Part shown: piece by piece, positions 1-9,511 of the stretch
Numbering within the stretch: position 1 is the first letter of the stretch
How the letters are laid out: each line of letters starts with the position of its first letter
Origin: Chloroflexota bacterium
GTDB lineage: Bacteria; Chloroflexota; Anaerolineae; B4-G1
Assembly (NCBI GenBank): GCA_024232355.1
Contig: JAAEPW010000972.1
Span: 1 to 64,000 of the forward strand
Direction of reading: 5' to 3'
DNA length: 64,000 nucleotides
Translations under genes and position numbers: made by a program
Notes under the pieces: generated by a model
Told to the model about the DNA's origin: nothing
Seen by the model: the letters and a program-made list of their open reading frames with translations, nothing else
The model's database searches: none

Positions 1-51
1 AAAGTTGATGGTTGCCGGATAGTCTCCCCAAGTTTGAAAAAGTTTTTTACA

Positions 52-97
52 CCCCTGTATATGGGATAATTCTGTGGAAAACCCCCATATACGGGGG
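52..97 (-). terminator. Inverted repeat downstream of the hydrolase gene, probable terminator
   Basis: Arms at 52-65 and 84-97 pair over 14 positions with one G.T wobble, around an 18-nt loop. It lies about 40 nt beyond the stop of the minus-strand hydrolase gene, so a transcription terminator is the simplest reading. A short T-rich run follows on the minus strand. Nothing else is visible in 1-134. Confidence 0.45.
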
Positions 98-134
98 CAT
101 GGACGAGTTTTTCCCGTCGCCAAGTTAGCGGAAA

Positions 135-1472
135 CTAAAGTATAATGAAACCCAGTTCAGGATTGAGATAGATCGCCAGCCAAAGTCCTCCCGCCAATAC
201 AACAATGTGCGTAAACCACCAACCAAACCACCCTACGATGTTTGTACCTTGCATCGCCTCGCCGACCGCCAGGAACCATGGCAACAGCAACAGCGCCCCC
301 AACGGCCACAGCAGCAACCGCCGGTAAACCAGCAACCAGTGCAGCCAAACGAATTGCCCAAACAGTCCCGCCCCCAGCCAAAGCGCGGCAAAGGCCAGCA
401 AGCCCCCCCACACTGCGCGGTGCGACGGCAGCGATACCCGCACCTGAAGCAACAACAAACCCACGATCCCTGCCACGCAGAACCAAACCATCAAATAGCC
501 ACCGACTCGCAACCCAAAGAGACCTCGCAGCCCCAACCCCGCAAGACTCACCAGCCAGAGCAACAGCGCCGCGCCAAGCGTCCCGCCCAGTAACGCTGCC
601 AGCCGCCACGTCAGAGCGCGTGTACGATCCATCGCAGCCGCGGGTTCGGGCTCGGCAAACCACAGTGCGGCAGCCATCGCCACGAGCAACGTCCCCAACA
701 CCCCGAACCCATACCAAAGTACGCGCCAGTCGGTATACGTCACCGCTCCCGGCTGGGGGCCAAAGGTCGCGTCCAGCCACTCGCGGGCGGCGGTATGGGA
801 AGCTGGAGCAAAGAGGATCGAAATGTGTTCGACGCCAGAGATGACAATCATCTTGCGCGCCGTGCCAGTCGCCGGATCGCCACCCGGACCACCCGCCTCG
901 GCCAACCGCTCCTCCGCATTGCGCACGAATGCAGGTTCCAGGCTACCAGCCAAAAGCAACAGGTTGCGCGGCAGAGACGGCGTCACCGGCTGTCCCACGG
1001 GTGAGACAGCAATAGTGGCTGCCGTCTCGGGATGCACTTGACCAAACTCGAGCGCCACCCCGCTCCCCATCGAGTGCCCCATAATTGCCACCCGACCTGG
1101 CACAACAAGACCGCGCCTCTCGGCCTCAGCTAGCGCAGCCTCGGCGTTTGCGAGCAGAGAGCCACCAGATGACATAGAACGTGAATTCGCGCCGTGGCCG
1201 TTGAAATCCCACAGCACGACGGTATAGCCCGCGTGGGCCAGCGAGAGCGCAAAACCACGCATCACTACGCTCGATCCAGCAAAACCGTGGCCGATCAACA
1301 CCAGTGGACGGGGTTCCTGTATTGCTCCTGCTGGAGCCACAATCGTCATTGGCGGAGACGCCGACGAAACTGTGATGACCTCTAGTCCCCGTGTCGCCGC
1401 CCCGATCTGCCAACCCGCCAACAGAACCAGTATCAGCCCAGCTATTCCCGCGCTCCAACGCATTGTCTTCAT
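135..1472 (-). CDS. Membrane-anchored alpha/beta hydrolase with C-terminal multi-pass domain
   Basis: Predicted serine hydrolase of the alpha/beta fold with unknown substrate. An N-terminal signal or anchor helix spans about residues 6-26. The oxyanion strand LIGHGFAG is at 59-66 and the nucleophile elbow GHSMGSG at 132-138, with Ser134 as the likely nucleophile. A candidate catalytic His lies in SGVEHISIL near residue 217. Residues of about 250-445 form roughly six hydrophobic helices, so the enzyme sits on a polytopic membrane domain, which is unusual for this fold. The ATG lies directly after the decayed kinase gene. The substrate could be an ester, lipid or peptide; the sequence does not say which. 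Confidence 0.8.
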   Translation of the reverse strand: MKTMRWSAGIAGLILVLLAGWQIGAATRGLEVITVSSASPPMTIVAPAGAIQEPRPLVLIGHGFAGSSVVMRGFALSLAHAGYTVVLWDFNGHGANSRSMSSGGSLLANAEAALAEAERRGLVVPGRVAIMGHSMGSGVALEFGQVHPETAATIAVSPVGQPVTPSLPRNLLLLAGSLEPAFVRNAEERLAEAGGPGGDPATGTARKMIVISGVEHISILFAPASHTAAREWLDATFGPQPGAVTYTDWRVLWYGFGVLGTLLVAMAAALWFAEPEPAAAMDRTRALTWRLAALLGGTLGAALLLWLVSLAGLGLRGLFGLRVGGYLMVWFCVAGIVGLLLLQVRVSLPSHRAVWGGLLAFAALWLGAGLFGQFVWLHWLLVYRRLLLWPLGALLLLPWFLAVGEAMQGTNIVGWFGWWFTHIVVLAGGLWLAIYLNPELGFIIL

Positions 1473-2032
1473 CAGTGTATTCCCAATCTAAAATGGTGTT
1501 CCAGCCTCTCTGAAGTGATGAGGTTGGACGAACAAGCCTTTTACGATCAGGTGTGGCGCGCCGCGATCTGGCCGCGCAGAATCGAATCGGCCAAAGAATA
1601 ACCGTCTAGCACGTAACTGGCGAGAAAACCCACAGCCAGACTATCCCCAGCGCCGTTGGTGTCGATCACCGGCGATTGCATCTCTACCGCCGGAAAAAAC
1701 TGGATGCCGTCTCGACTGGCCTACACCGCCTTGCAGATACCCATATCAGGCTGGAGGTGCATGTGGTCCTTGCCATCGCAAAAGTTCTTGCGCCGACCGT
1801 CCGGGCACATAAAATTGATACTGCGGCTCGTCCCTGTGGGATCAATAAAAGCAATCTTTTTCCCAAGTTGGGCAAAACCCCGGCTCGAATAGCCACCGGA
1901 TTGGCCCACGCAATCGACGTTCTCCGTAAAGTTCGACTCGACGCTAAAATCAATGTCGTTGCCGTAGAAATACACGTTCGTATCGATGCCGACGTTGCCC
2001 ACCACTGTGACATCGAATCCTTGTTCAATCAT
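1473..2032 (-). pseudogene. Decayed PfkB-family carbohydrate kinase
   Basis: One minus-strand reading frame keeps both ends of a PfkB/ribokinase-type sugar kinase. The N-terminal part (2032 to about 1724) has VVGNVGIDTNVYFYG and GGYSSRGFAQLGKK. After an in-frame TAG at 1721-1723 the frame continues with the family's second signature, DTNGAGDSLAVGFLASY (about 1603-1653). It then meets TGA at 1547-1549 and TAA two codons later, and still reads family-like residues (KACSSNLIT). From memory of the family, about 25 codons are missing after AFI and well over 100 codons are missing at the TAG junction. The gene is therefore non-functional by both deletion and nonsense mutation. No ribosome-binding site is evident. 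Confidence 0.8.
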
Positions 2033-2052
2033 CCCGGATCACCAAATGCGCT

Positions 2053-5000
2053 CTAATCAAGGGTACGAAAATCAGCCTCCTGAGGGCCGTTCCAGGGCAG
2101 GTACAGCCAACGTCCAGCGGTCTGACCAAGTGGGTTACCAGGCCGGTAAAGCGTCCGCACGCGCCAGCGGTAGATGGTGTCTGCTGTGAGACCGTTTGCT
2201 GTCTGGCTCAAGACAATGCCGCTGGTCAGCGTGTCGCTCCAAGTAAAGCTGGTGCCAGAAATAACGGTTGTGGCGGTGAACGGAACCCCCAAAGGGGCAA
2301 GCTGCCACTGAAGGGCCACCGGTTCTCGGCCCAGCGGCGAGCGCGCGGTCGATTGCAGGCGCACCTGGCTGGCCGAGTTCGAACGACCAAGAGGCACAAT
2401 GGGAACATCACTATCGGTGCGCCACTGGTTTGCGCGCACTGGCAACCCACCACCGTCATTTCCCAAGTAGACGTAAGCCGCCCCCTCGTCAATGTACCCA
2501 TCGTTGTACGCGGGTGCGCCGACAATGACGTCGCTGTAGCCATCGCCGTTCACGTCTCCAGCGGTAGAGACGGTAAAGCCATACCCTGATTTGCTCTGGT
2601 CACCCTCAGCAGTCCAGTCCGCCGCGCCGGAGCTTAGCCCTGTCGTGCTGCCGTGATAGACAAAGGCCACTCCTTCATTGCTTTGATCGTTGCTATAGTG
2701 AGGCGCACCAACAATGACGTCGCTGTAGCCATCGCCGTTCACGTCCCCGGCGGTGGAGACGGCGATGCCAAACTTGGCCTGTTCTCGCCCGCCCACGGCT
2801 ATCCAACTTGCCGAGCTTGAAGTGATTCCCACCGAACTACCATGATAAACAAATGCCGCCCCCTCACGCCAGGGGGTGGTCCAGGGAATCTCGGTGTATT
2901 TGTAGGCCCCAATAATGACGTCGCTGTAGCCATCACCGTTCACGTCCCCGGCGGTAGAGACGGCGATGCCAAACTCGGAATTGGTGTAAAGGTCCTCAAA
3001 CGTCCAAGCTGGGTTTGGATCGAGACCCGTATCCGAGCCATGATAGACAAAAGCAGTGCCGTCATAAATCGCGTCATCCGCATTGCTTGCGGGATTGTCG
3101 TACCAGGGCGCGCCAATGATGACGTCGCTGTAGCCATCGCCGTTCACATCGCCAGCGGTAGAGGCCGAGCGCCCAAAGTTGGCGTAGGCCTGGTCGGTCG
3201 GATGAACGGCCCAGGCGGGATCAGCGTCCAGACCGGTCGGCCCGCCGTGATAGACAAAGGCCGCGCCCTCATTTGTCTCTTGGGCGTCGTAGCCATTGGC
3301 CGTGATGACGACGTCGCTGTAGCCATCCCCGTTGACATCGCCAGCGGAGGAAACGGCGGTGCCAAAGCGAGCGCTAGTGCCAAAGACGGCAGTACCTTGT
3401 CCATCTGGTGGAGCGACCCAGGTGGGAACAGTGTCCAGCCCATCCGGCCCGCCGTGGTAGACGAACGCCTTGCCATCATCCAATTGCTCGCCGTCGTAGC
3501 GCGGTGCGCCCACAATGACGTCACCGTATCCGTCGCCATTCACATCTCCGGCAGCAGCGACGACTTGGCCAAAACCCGCCCACTTTTGTTCGCCTTCCCC
3601 GATCCAGGCTGGGCTGTCTGCAGGGCCGTCCGGCCCACCAGTGTAGAGAAACACGATCCCTTCCTCGGTTTGACCACGGTCGTATTTTGGCGCACCGATC
3701 AGAACGTCCGCATAGCCGTCCCCGTTCACGTCTCCGGCAGTGGCGACGGACCAACCGATTAGCGCCCCACCCTCCAACCCGGTAACACTCCAACCCGGAG
3801 AAGCGGGCAGCCCATCAGCGCTGCCGTGGTAGACGAACGCCCCCCCCTCGTCGGTATGATTGTGATCGTAGCCTGTAGCCCCAATAGCCAAATCGCTGAA
3901 ACCGTCACCGTTCACGTCCCCAGCGGTAGAGACGGCTGTACCAAAGTGGGCGTTCGCTTGATCGGTCGGATGGGCACTCCAAATGGGGGCAGCGGTCAGG
4001 CCAGTTGGCCCACCGTGGTAGATATGAGCCGCGCCCTCGTCGGATTGCACACCGTCATAATCAGGCGCGCCGACGATGACGTCCGCATAACCATCGCCAT
4101 TCACATCCCCGGCGGCAGAGACGGCAGCGCCAAGGTGTGCGCCCTCCTGATCACCCATAACCGTCCAGCTTGCCGGGCTCGAGGTTCCTACCGAACTACC
4201 ATGGTGAACAAAAACCGCGCCTCCATCAACCTGATCCCCATCATAACCAGACGCGCCAATAATGATATCGCTGTAACCATCCCCATTCACGTCTCCAGCG
4301 GTGGAGACGGCTGTGCCAAAGTTTGCGCCTGCCTGATCACCCCAAAACTGCCAACTCACCGTTCCCATGACCAGGCCCGTTGCACTACCGCGATACACAT
4401 AGACCTGTCCTGTATCTGTCAATATGAGGGTTCCGGTAATGTCGTACAAGGGCGCACCTATGACGACGTCGCTGTACACATCGCCATCCACATCCCCGGC
4501 AATGCTGACGGCTGCGCCCAAGTGAGCGGCGGGTTGATCACCTGTGACCATCCAATCTGCCGGGCCTGTTTCTAGTCCTGCCGAACTGCCATAGTAGACA
4601 AAGGCTGCACCTCCATCAACCTGATCCCCATCGTAATCAGGCGCACCGATAATGACGTCGCTATAGCCATCCCCATTCACATCTCCGGCGGTGGAAACAG
4701 CACGGCCAAAATGGGCATCCTCTTGACCACCCGTCGCCGTCCAATCCACGGGGCCTGTTACAAGCCCCACCAGACTGCCGTGATAGACAAAGGCTGCTCC
4801 CTCCTCCGATTGGACGCCGCCATATCCCGGGGCACTGACGATGACATCCGTATAGCCATCCCCATTCACATCCCCCGCGATAGAGACAGCGCGACCCAGG
4901 CGAGCATCCGCCTGGTCGCCCTCGATAATCCATACCGAGTTTGCATCAAGCCCTGCCGCACTGCCATAATAGACGAAAACCGCACCTGTCCGTATCTGTC

Positions 5001-5853
5001 CGGCGTCATACTCGGGCGCGCCAACCACAAGATCACTATAGCCATCACCGTTCAAGTCCCCGGCAGTAGAGAGGGCATAACCGAGGCCTGCGCCATCCTG
5101 GTCGCTTTCGCCAATCCAATCCGCGGTGGAAGGAAGAGCGGTGATGCGGGTGCGCAGGGTGATCGGATAAGTGGCGGCGGACTCGTCTATGATCAGGCGT
5201 ATTTTGTCTCCTAGAGGAGAAAGGGTCAGGGTAAAAGAGAGTTGATAACCAGCGGCGTCGGTGACACGGGGAAAATCGTAGCGCAGGGCGGGAATACCAT
5301 CAGTGGTGGTGAATTCGATGGCTTGACTGCCCTCAATCAAGCAGGGAGCAAGATCACCGGTCAGAGCGAGTTCGAGGAGAATTGGAGGTTCAAAGTTTGG
5401 GATTCGAAATCCCTGCTCCAGCCCCCTCTCGTCGTTGGTGTACCATTCCACGACAGAATCACGCTGGTATGTGATGCGATTCTCGTGAACAGAAAGAGTT
5501 GGCGATGCTACTGCCCCTTTCTGACCCAATCCGATCAAAGCAAGACCAAACGTCCAGCCGTCCCCCTGTTGGGAAAAAGCACGCGGCACGATGCGCACAC
5601 CGGTCGAGTCGAAACCAATACGCAGATTATGCGCTCGGTTGGGTGCCTGATAACCCGCCAAGTCGCCAGGGATGAGGGGAGTTTCCTGCCATCTCACGTG
5701 ATATTCCCACTGACGAATATCCGTCTGCACAGCCGTCCACCAATCGGGAGGTTCACTAACAGAGGTATGAGAGGCAGAGAGCACCATCGGTAAAAGCAAG
5801 AGCAGCGTGCAGATGCCTGCTCGTAATACGGTTCGTAAATGTTTAGGTTTCAT
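2053..5853 (-). CDS. Secreted FG-GAP (integrin alpha-like) repeat protein, 14 repeats
   Basis: Large exported protein of 1266 residues with a signal peptide at about 1-27. A region of unknown fold (28-240) is followed by fourteen FG-GAP repeats of about 60-65 residues (about 245-1140), each carrying a calcium-binding loop of the type DVNGDGYSD. The tail of about 125 residues contains a fibronectin-like segment ending near YRWRVRTLY. FG-GAP arrays fold as beta-propellers and act in adhesion or ligand binding outside the cell; fourteen blades would give two seven-bladed propellers. The start lies 6 nt after the stop of the beta-helix protein gene, without a clear ribosome-binding site, so translation is probably coupled. 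The partner or ligand is unknown. Confidence 0.88.
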   Translation of the reverse strand: MKPKHLRTVLRAGICTLLLLLPMVLSASHTSVSEPPDWWTAVQTDIRQWEYHVRWQETPLIPGDLAGYQAPNRAHNLRIGFDSTGVRIVPRAFSQQGDGWTFGLALIGLGQKGAVASPTLSVHENRITYQRDSVVEWYTNDERGLEQGFRIPNFEPPILLELALTGDLAPCLIEGSQAIEFTTTDGIPALRYDFPRVTDAAGYQLSFTLTLSPLGDKIRLIIDESAATYPITLRTRITALPSTADWIGESDQDGAGLGYALSTAGDLNGDGYSDLVVGAPEYDAGQIRTGAVFVYYGSAAGLDANSVWIIEGDQADARLGRAVSIAGDVNGDGYTDVIVSAPGYGGVQSEEGAAFVYHGSLVGLVTGPVDWTATGGQEDAHFGRAVSTAGDVNGDGYSDVIIGAPDYDGDQVDGGAAFVYYGSSAGLETGPADWMVTGDQPAAHLGAAVSIAGDVDGDVYSDVVIGAPLYDITGTLILTDTGQVYVYRGSATGLVMGTVSWQFWGDQAGANFGTAVSTAGDVNGDGYSDIIIGASGYDGDQVDGGAVFVHHGSSVGTSSPASWTVMGDQEGAHLGAAVSAAGDVNGDGYADVIVGAPDYDGVQSDEGAAHIYHGGPTGLTAAPIWSAHPTDQANAHFGTAVSTAGDVNGDGFSDLAIGATGYDHNHTDEGGAFVYHGSADGLPASPGWSVTGLEGGALIGWSVATAGDVNGDGYADVLIGAPKYDRGQTEEGIVFLYTGGPDGPADSPAWIGEGEQKWAGFGQVVAAAGDVNGDGYGDVIVGAPRYDGEQLDDGKAFVYHGGPDGLDTVPTWVAPPDGQGTAVFGTSARFGTAVSSAGDVNGDGYSDVVITANGYDAQETNEGAAFVYHGGPTGLDADPAWAVHPTDQAYANFGRSASTAGDVNGDGYSDVIIGAPWYDNPASNADDAIYDGTAFVYHGSDTGLDPNPAWTFEDLYTNSEFGIAVSTAGDVNGDGYSDVIIGAYKYTEIPWTTPWREGAAFVYHGSSVGITSSSASWIAVGGREQAKFGIAVSTAGDVNGDGYSDVIVGAPHYSNDQSNEGVAFVYHGSTTGLSSGAADWTAEGDQSKSGYGFTVSTAGDVNGDGYSDVIVGAPAYNDGYIDEGAAYVYLGNDGGGLPVRANQWRTDSDVPIVPLGRSNSASQVRLQSTARSPLGREPVALQWQLAPLGVPFTATTVISGTSFTWSDTLTSGIVLSQTANGLTADTIYRWRVRTLYRPGNPLGQTAGRWLYLPWNGPQEADFRTLD
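2442..5115 (-). repeat. Tandem degenerate repeats of about 190 bp encoding FG-GAP blades
   Basis: Fourteen imperfect tandem copies lie inside the FG-GAP gene. The best conserved DNA segment in each copy encodes AGDVNGDGYSDV. The array also leaves long spurious open frames on the opposite strand (for example 2842-3762), which are shadows of the periodic coding sequence. Confidence 0.85.
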
Positions 5854-5859
5854 CGAGCA

Positions 5860-8800
5860 TCAGTTTCCGGGTAATTGTACGATCAACTCGGCATCGTCCC
5901 AATACGCATCGTTATGTTTGACGCCCCATCTAGCTATAGAGCGCACATAGACACACACTCTGTTATTCGGCCCTACCTGGGCAGTGACCGGGCCGATGGG
6001 CGCATAGTGATCGGGCGACGCCTGCGCCGCACTCCAAATAATACTCGATGAAAAGGGATCTGCAACGCCATTTGGCTCAATACCGACCTGAAAAGTCTGA
6101 GCCCAGGGGTCCCCGCACGAATAGCCCAAAGGATAATCCTCGTTACAACTCCACCCGTGGGCATACGCCCAAAACTGCACCGTTGTGCCAGCCGGCAGAT
6201 TGGTCACAACCTGGTAAAGTCCTGCATCGTGGGCACGATAAAAGGTGAAAAGCTGCGTTGCATAGTTGCCATTGCGAATGCGCGGCAGATCGCCGGTATA
6301 CGGTGGTTGGTTAGGGATAGGCCTTCCCTCCGGTTGACCATAGTCGCCATCCTCGTTCCACCAAGTCACCCAACCCTGGGGAGTCAGAATGTTGTCGTGG
6401 TATTCTCCATTGTGCGTTTCGTATGTCCAATTCTCATAGCACCACCCCGGCGGCGAGCTGGGATGGCAATCAAGCCCCTCAAAGCCAGGGTTTTGCAGTT
6501 CACCAATCAACGCATAATTGCGCGTCACCAATGGCAAATAGATCGCACCCTTGAAAACCGTCGAGGTCTCGACGTAGACACCCGTTGCGCCCTCATCGGT
6601 GGTGACCTGCACCCTATTGATCAACGGTCCAACGTAATCCTCTTCAGCAGTGACCACGACTGTCTCGGTCCAAACTCCGTCAGGAGCTGGAATAAAAGCT
6701 GTCCAAACAATTTGCTCACCCGGCAAGAGCACCGTCCCGCCAGAGGTCTGAGCAGAAGCAATGAAACTGGGCAACGTATCGGTGATGGTGGCATTCAGAT
6801 GGTAATTGCCCGTATTTGTAACGTAAATGGTATAGGTCAATCGCTCCCCGCCCTGCACCGAACTGGGAGTGGCTCGTTTTGTGACTGCCAGATCTGGCGC
6901 CAGCGTGTGTGTGAACATGCCAGTCGCGCCCTCGCTGGTCGTAGCCTGCACCACGTTGACCAGCGGCCCAATATAGCCTTGTTCAACTGTGACGACAACC
7001 GTCTCTGTCCAGACATCGGCAGGGGTCAGGGTTCTGGTCCACGTGAGGGTATCCTGCAATAACAATGTCCCAACAGGAATCACGTGATCCGGCAATGTAT
7101 CGGTGAGCGTCGTGGTGAGGGTCATCAAGCCGGTATTGGTGACACGGATGGTATAGGTCAGCAGCGCGCCGGGTTGCACCACGACGGGATCGACATGCTT
7201 GATCAAGTTCAATCCGGCGGGGAACTCGTCGGCGCCAATGTCGGGAAGGGAGCCGATGGGGCGCGGTTCGCCGTCCATATCGACGGTCACTCCAGTGCCG
7301 GTAATTCCGGCCTCGATAGCGGGCGAACCACGCAGTAAATGGTAATCATGCTGGGCGGGATCCACAAAGAGTAAGGGAGCAGGGAACATCACACTGCCAC
7401 CGCCCGGATCGTCGCCATTGGCCCATAGTAGCGTATTGTGCATGACCAATGTAGCGCCTGCCGTAGCACTGATCCCCACATTGTGACTGACGACAATGTT
7501 ATTGACCAAGGTAACCATCAACGGATCCCAAATAGCCAATCCGGTTCCTTGCACCCCAGTTCCACTGCCAACCAACGTGTTGTGATAAAGAACACCGCTG
7601 CCCGTACCGGTCAATTCTACACTGGCGGTAATGTGGTCGCCAATCACGTTGTTGGTGATGGTAAAGGCCGGCGCACCACGAATGGCGAGGCCGATCCCAT
7701 TGTCAAACATCTGGTTGATCTCGATGCGCGTACGCACATCGCCTTCGGAGCGAATGCCATTGTCGGCAGAGCCGCTCACCGTATTGTGCGAGATGGCGAT
7801 GGTGTCGCCGCGGGCGTCAATGCCGTCATTGCCCGCAGCATGGACGACGTTGCCTTGTATCTCTACCTCGGTGCTGGAGCCTGATGTGCGCACGCCGTCT
7901 CCACCGGCATCGTATATCGTGTTGTTCACAATGATCAACGCGCCGTCCTCGGCGTTAATGCCGCGATCCGATGCGCTATAGATGCGGTTGTCGATCACAC
8001 TCACAGACATCCCACGGGCGTCAATACCATCGTTGCCCGCATTGGTGATGGTGTTGCCCTGAATCAAGACCGTCGTACCGTTGGCCGCACGGATAGCGTC
8101 ACTGGCAGTGCCCAGTACGGTATTGTTGAGTATGTTGAGCGTACCATCGTGGGCGTAAATGCCCCGGTTGACCGTGTCATAAACCAAATTACCACTGATG
8201 ATCTGACTGCCCAGCGCATCGATACCGTCGGCTTGTATGGCATATATCGTGTTACTGACAACCGAAACACTGCCACCGTGGATGTCGATGCCGTCTAAAA
8301 CAATGTCGTGAATATGATTATCGAATATCCACACATTGCCCTGGTTCACCTGGATGCCCTGCTGTACGCAATCTTTAATGATGCTGCCGGTAACGGTGAT
8401 CGTCCCACCCCCCTCGATCAGCACTCCTTCCTCAAGGGTGTTTGCAATGTGCACGTTCGCGACCTGCACGGTACCGGCATCCACCTCGATGCCTTGCTGG
8501 GTGCTCAGAATTCGGGTAGCAGAGATCGAGACGGTTCCACCATCAATCTCGAACCCTTGCTTGTCCATATCGAGGATGGTGCAGCTTTCAACAGTCACGT
8601 TACCAGTCCAGATGTGAACGCCATCCTTGCCATTGCGCAGCGTCAGACCCTCGATGGTGATTTGGGCCTGTTGGGGCGTGTCTTCAATCCGCACGTTATG
8701 TTCTCCACTGCCATCCAGGATAGTCGGTGTGTTGATGGCGTCCTGCACGGTGAAAGAAACGTTCCACCCCCCGTGCAACTGGACGCTATGCGTGATACCC

Positions 8801-9048
8801 AGGTTCTCGGCATAAATGCCTGTGGTCACCCACACCTCATCATCAGGTGCAGTAGCCATATCGATGGCTTGTTGCACACTGCCACAAGGGGTGGTAGATG
8901 CCAGACAGTCACCGGTCGCGCCCTTGCGCACATAGTAGATGCCAGGGTCGGCGCGGACGACGGTTGTGGGGTGAGACAGGAGTAGCAGCAAAATGGCAGT
9001 CAGCGCCAGTCCTAGAGTGATTGCGGGTAAAAAATAATGTTTTTTCAT
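5860..9048 (-). CDS. Secreted beta-helix / DUF11 protein with YLPLV linker
   Basis: Exported protein of 1062 residues. The ATG at 9048 is chosen because GAGGAG stands 7 nt upstream; an upstream extension to 9183 has no such support. A signal peptide covers 1-33. A right-handed parallel beta-helix of PbH1/NosD type spans about 100-545, with many NNTI and DGIDA turns. It ends in a choice-of-anchor Q-like segment (SPAIEAG to DIGADEF, 575-609). Two DUF11 repeats follow (about 612-715 and 718-830), then the linker AIYLPLVTRNY (835-845), typical of chloroflexotal secreted proteins, and a C-terminal domain of about 210 residues that resembles carbohydrate-binding modules (NPGFEG start). A surface or extracellular role is likely; the ligand is unknown. 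It is co-transcribed with the FG-GAP gene. Confidence 0.85.
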   Translation of the reverse strand: MKKHYFLPAITLGLALTAILLLLLSHPTTVVRADPGIYYVRKGATGDCLASTTPCGSVQQAIDMATAPDDEVWVTTGIYAENLGITHSVQLHGGWNVSFTVQDAINTPTILDGSGEHNVRIEDTPQQAQITIEGLTLRNGKDGVHIWTGNVTVESCTILDMDKQGFEIDGGTVSISATRILSTQQGIEVDAGTVQVANVHIANTLEEGVLIEGGGTITVTGSIIKDCVQQGIQVNQGNVWIFDNHIHDIVLDGIDIHGGSVSVVSNTIYAIQADGIDALGSQIISGNLVYDTVNRGIYAHDGTLNILNNTVLGTASDAIRAANGTTVLIQGNTITNAGNDGIDARGMSVSVIDNRIYSASDRGINAEDGALIIVNNTIYDAGGDGVRTSGSSTEVEIQGNVVHAAGNDGIDARGDTIAISHNTVSGSADNGIRSEGDVRTRIEINQMFDNGIGLAIRGAPAFTITNNVIGDHITASVELTGTGSGVLYHNTLVGSGTGVQGTGLAIWDPLMVTLVNNIVVSHNVGISATAGATLVMHNTLLWANGDDPGGGSVMFPAPLLFVDPAQHDYHLLRGSPAIEAGITGTGVTVDMDGEPRPIGSLPDIGADEFPAGLNLIKHVDPVVVQPGALLTYTIRVTNTGLMTLTTTLTDTLPDHVIPVGTLLLQDTLTWTRTLTPADVWTETVVVTVEQGYIGPLVNVVQATTSEGATGMFTHTLAPDLAVTKRATPSSVQGGERLTYTIYVTNTGNYHLNATITDTLPSFIASAQTSGGTVLLPGEQIVWTAFIPAPDGVWTETVVVTAEEDYVGPLINRVQVTTDEGATGVYVETSTVFKGAIYLPLVTRNYALIGELQNPGFEGLDCHPSSPPGWCYENWTYETHNGEYHDNILTPQGWVTWWNEDGDYGQPEGRPIPNQPPYTGDLPRIRNGNYATQLFTFYRAHDAGLYQVVTNLPAGTTVQFWAYAHGWSCNEDYPLGYSCGDPWAQTFQVGIEPNGVADPFSSSIIWSAAQASPDHYAPIGPVTAQVGPNNRVCVYVRSIARWGVKHNDAYWDDAELIVQLPGN

Positions 9049-9107
9049 TTCAGGCTCCTCTCGTAACGGATCGCAACGATAAAAATGGGGCAATACGGCA
9101 CTTGGAT

Positions 9108-9317
9108 TTATTCTGATGGTAGTGATGTTCTGTACAAGACATACACGAAAACAATGATCCAAAACACCAAACCGACAACCCACGTAATCGTCTCATGGAA
9201 AGTGGTCTTTTTTCTCCGCAAGATGTACCTCAAAATAAGATATCCTGGAAGAGCACCTATTTCTGGCGCGCATGCTGTTGACAAGCCATTCAACAAAGCC
9301 AATAAAAGTTCACTCAT
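9108..9317 (-). CDS. Small membrane protein of 69 residues
   Basis: Short open frame with two hydrophobic stretches, about residues 3-32 (with an Ala/Cys/Pro-containing turn) and 44-62, separated by the basic segment RRKK. No family was recognised. It sits 59 nt before the beta-helix gene on the same strand and 19 nt after a structured leader element, which supports it being real and first in that operon. The upstream GGATG is only a weak ribosome-binding site. A small anchor or export helper for the secreted proteins is possible but unproven. Confidence 0.5.
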   Translation of the reverse strand: MSELLLALLNGLSTACAPEIGALPGYLILRYILRRKKTTFHETITWVVGLVFWIIVFVYVLYRTSLPSE

Positions 9318-9336
9318 AAAATCATCCCGTCAACGA

Positions 9337-9419
9337 TTAACCCCGCCGGGCGCTGAACTGCCCGGCTGAAAGCTCAACCCTCCTTCGGAGGCTGGGAAAA
9401 GTTGCGAGGCACAGGTTAA
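9337..9419 (-). promoter_or_regulatory. Structured leader with three-way-junction potential
   Basis: On the minus strand TTAACC (9414-9419) can pair with GGTTAA (9337-9342). This closes a loop that holds two hairpins: CCTCC/GGAGG at 9379-9391 and GCCGGGC/GCCCGGC at 9345-9366. The element ends 19 nt before the ATG of the small membrane protein. The architecture resembles a cis-regulatory RNA, but no known riboswitch consensus was recognised. The second hairpin alone could instead end transcription of the upstream GH18 gene. Confidence 0.35.
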
Positions 9420-9511
9420 CTTTGAGTTCCCTACTAGTGCATATTAGCACACTTTTGCGTGGTCTGTCAAGCTGTTACGCGCTCCACAGACGTTCACTCT
9501 GGGGATCTGTT

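Noticed and set aside
2842..3762. Long open frame on the plus strand within the FG-GAP gene
   Set aside because: It mirrors the periodic coding sequence of the opposite strand; its translation is a repeated antisense of the calcium loops.
9049..9183. N-terminal extension of the beta-helix protein by 45 residues
   Set aside because: The extension lacks a ribosome-binding site and would bury the signal peptide; the GAGGAG-preceded ATG at 9048 fits better.
9337..9419. c-di-GMP-I (GEMM) or other known riboswitch in the structured leader
   Set aside because: The conserved GEMM core and its paired tetraloop receptor are absent, and no other riboswitch consensus fits; it is kept only as an unassigned structure.
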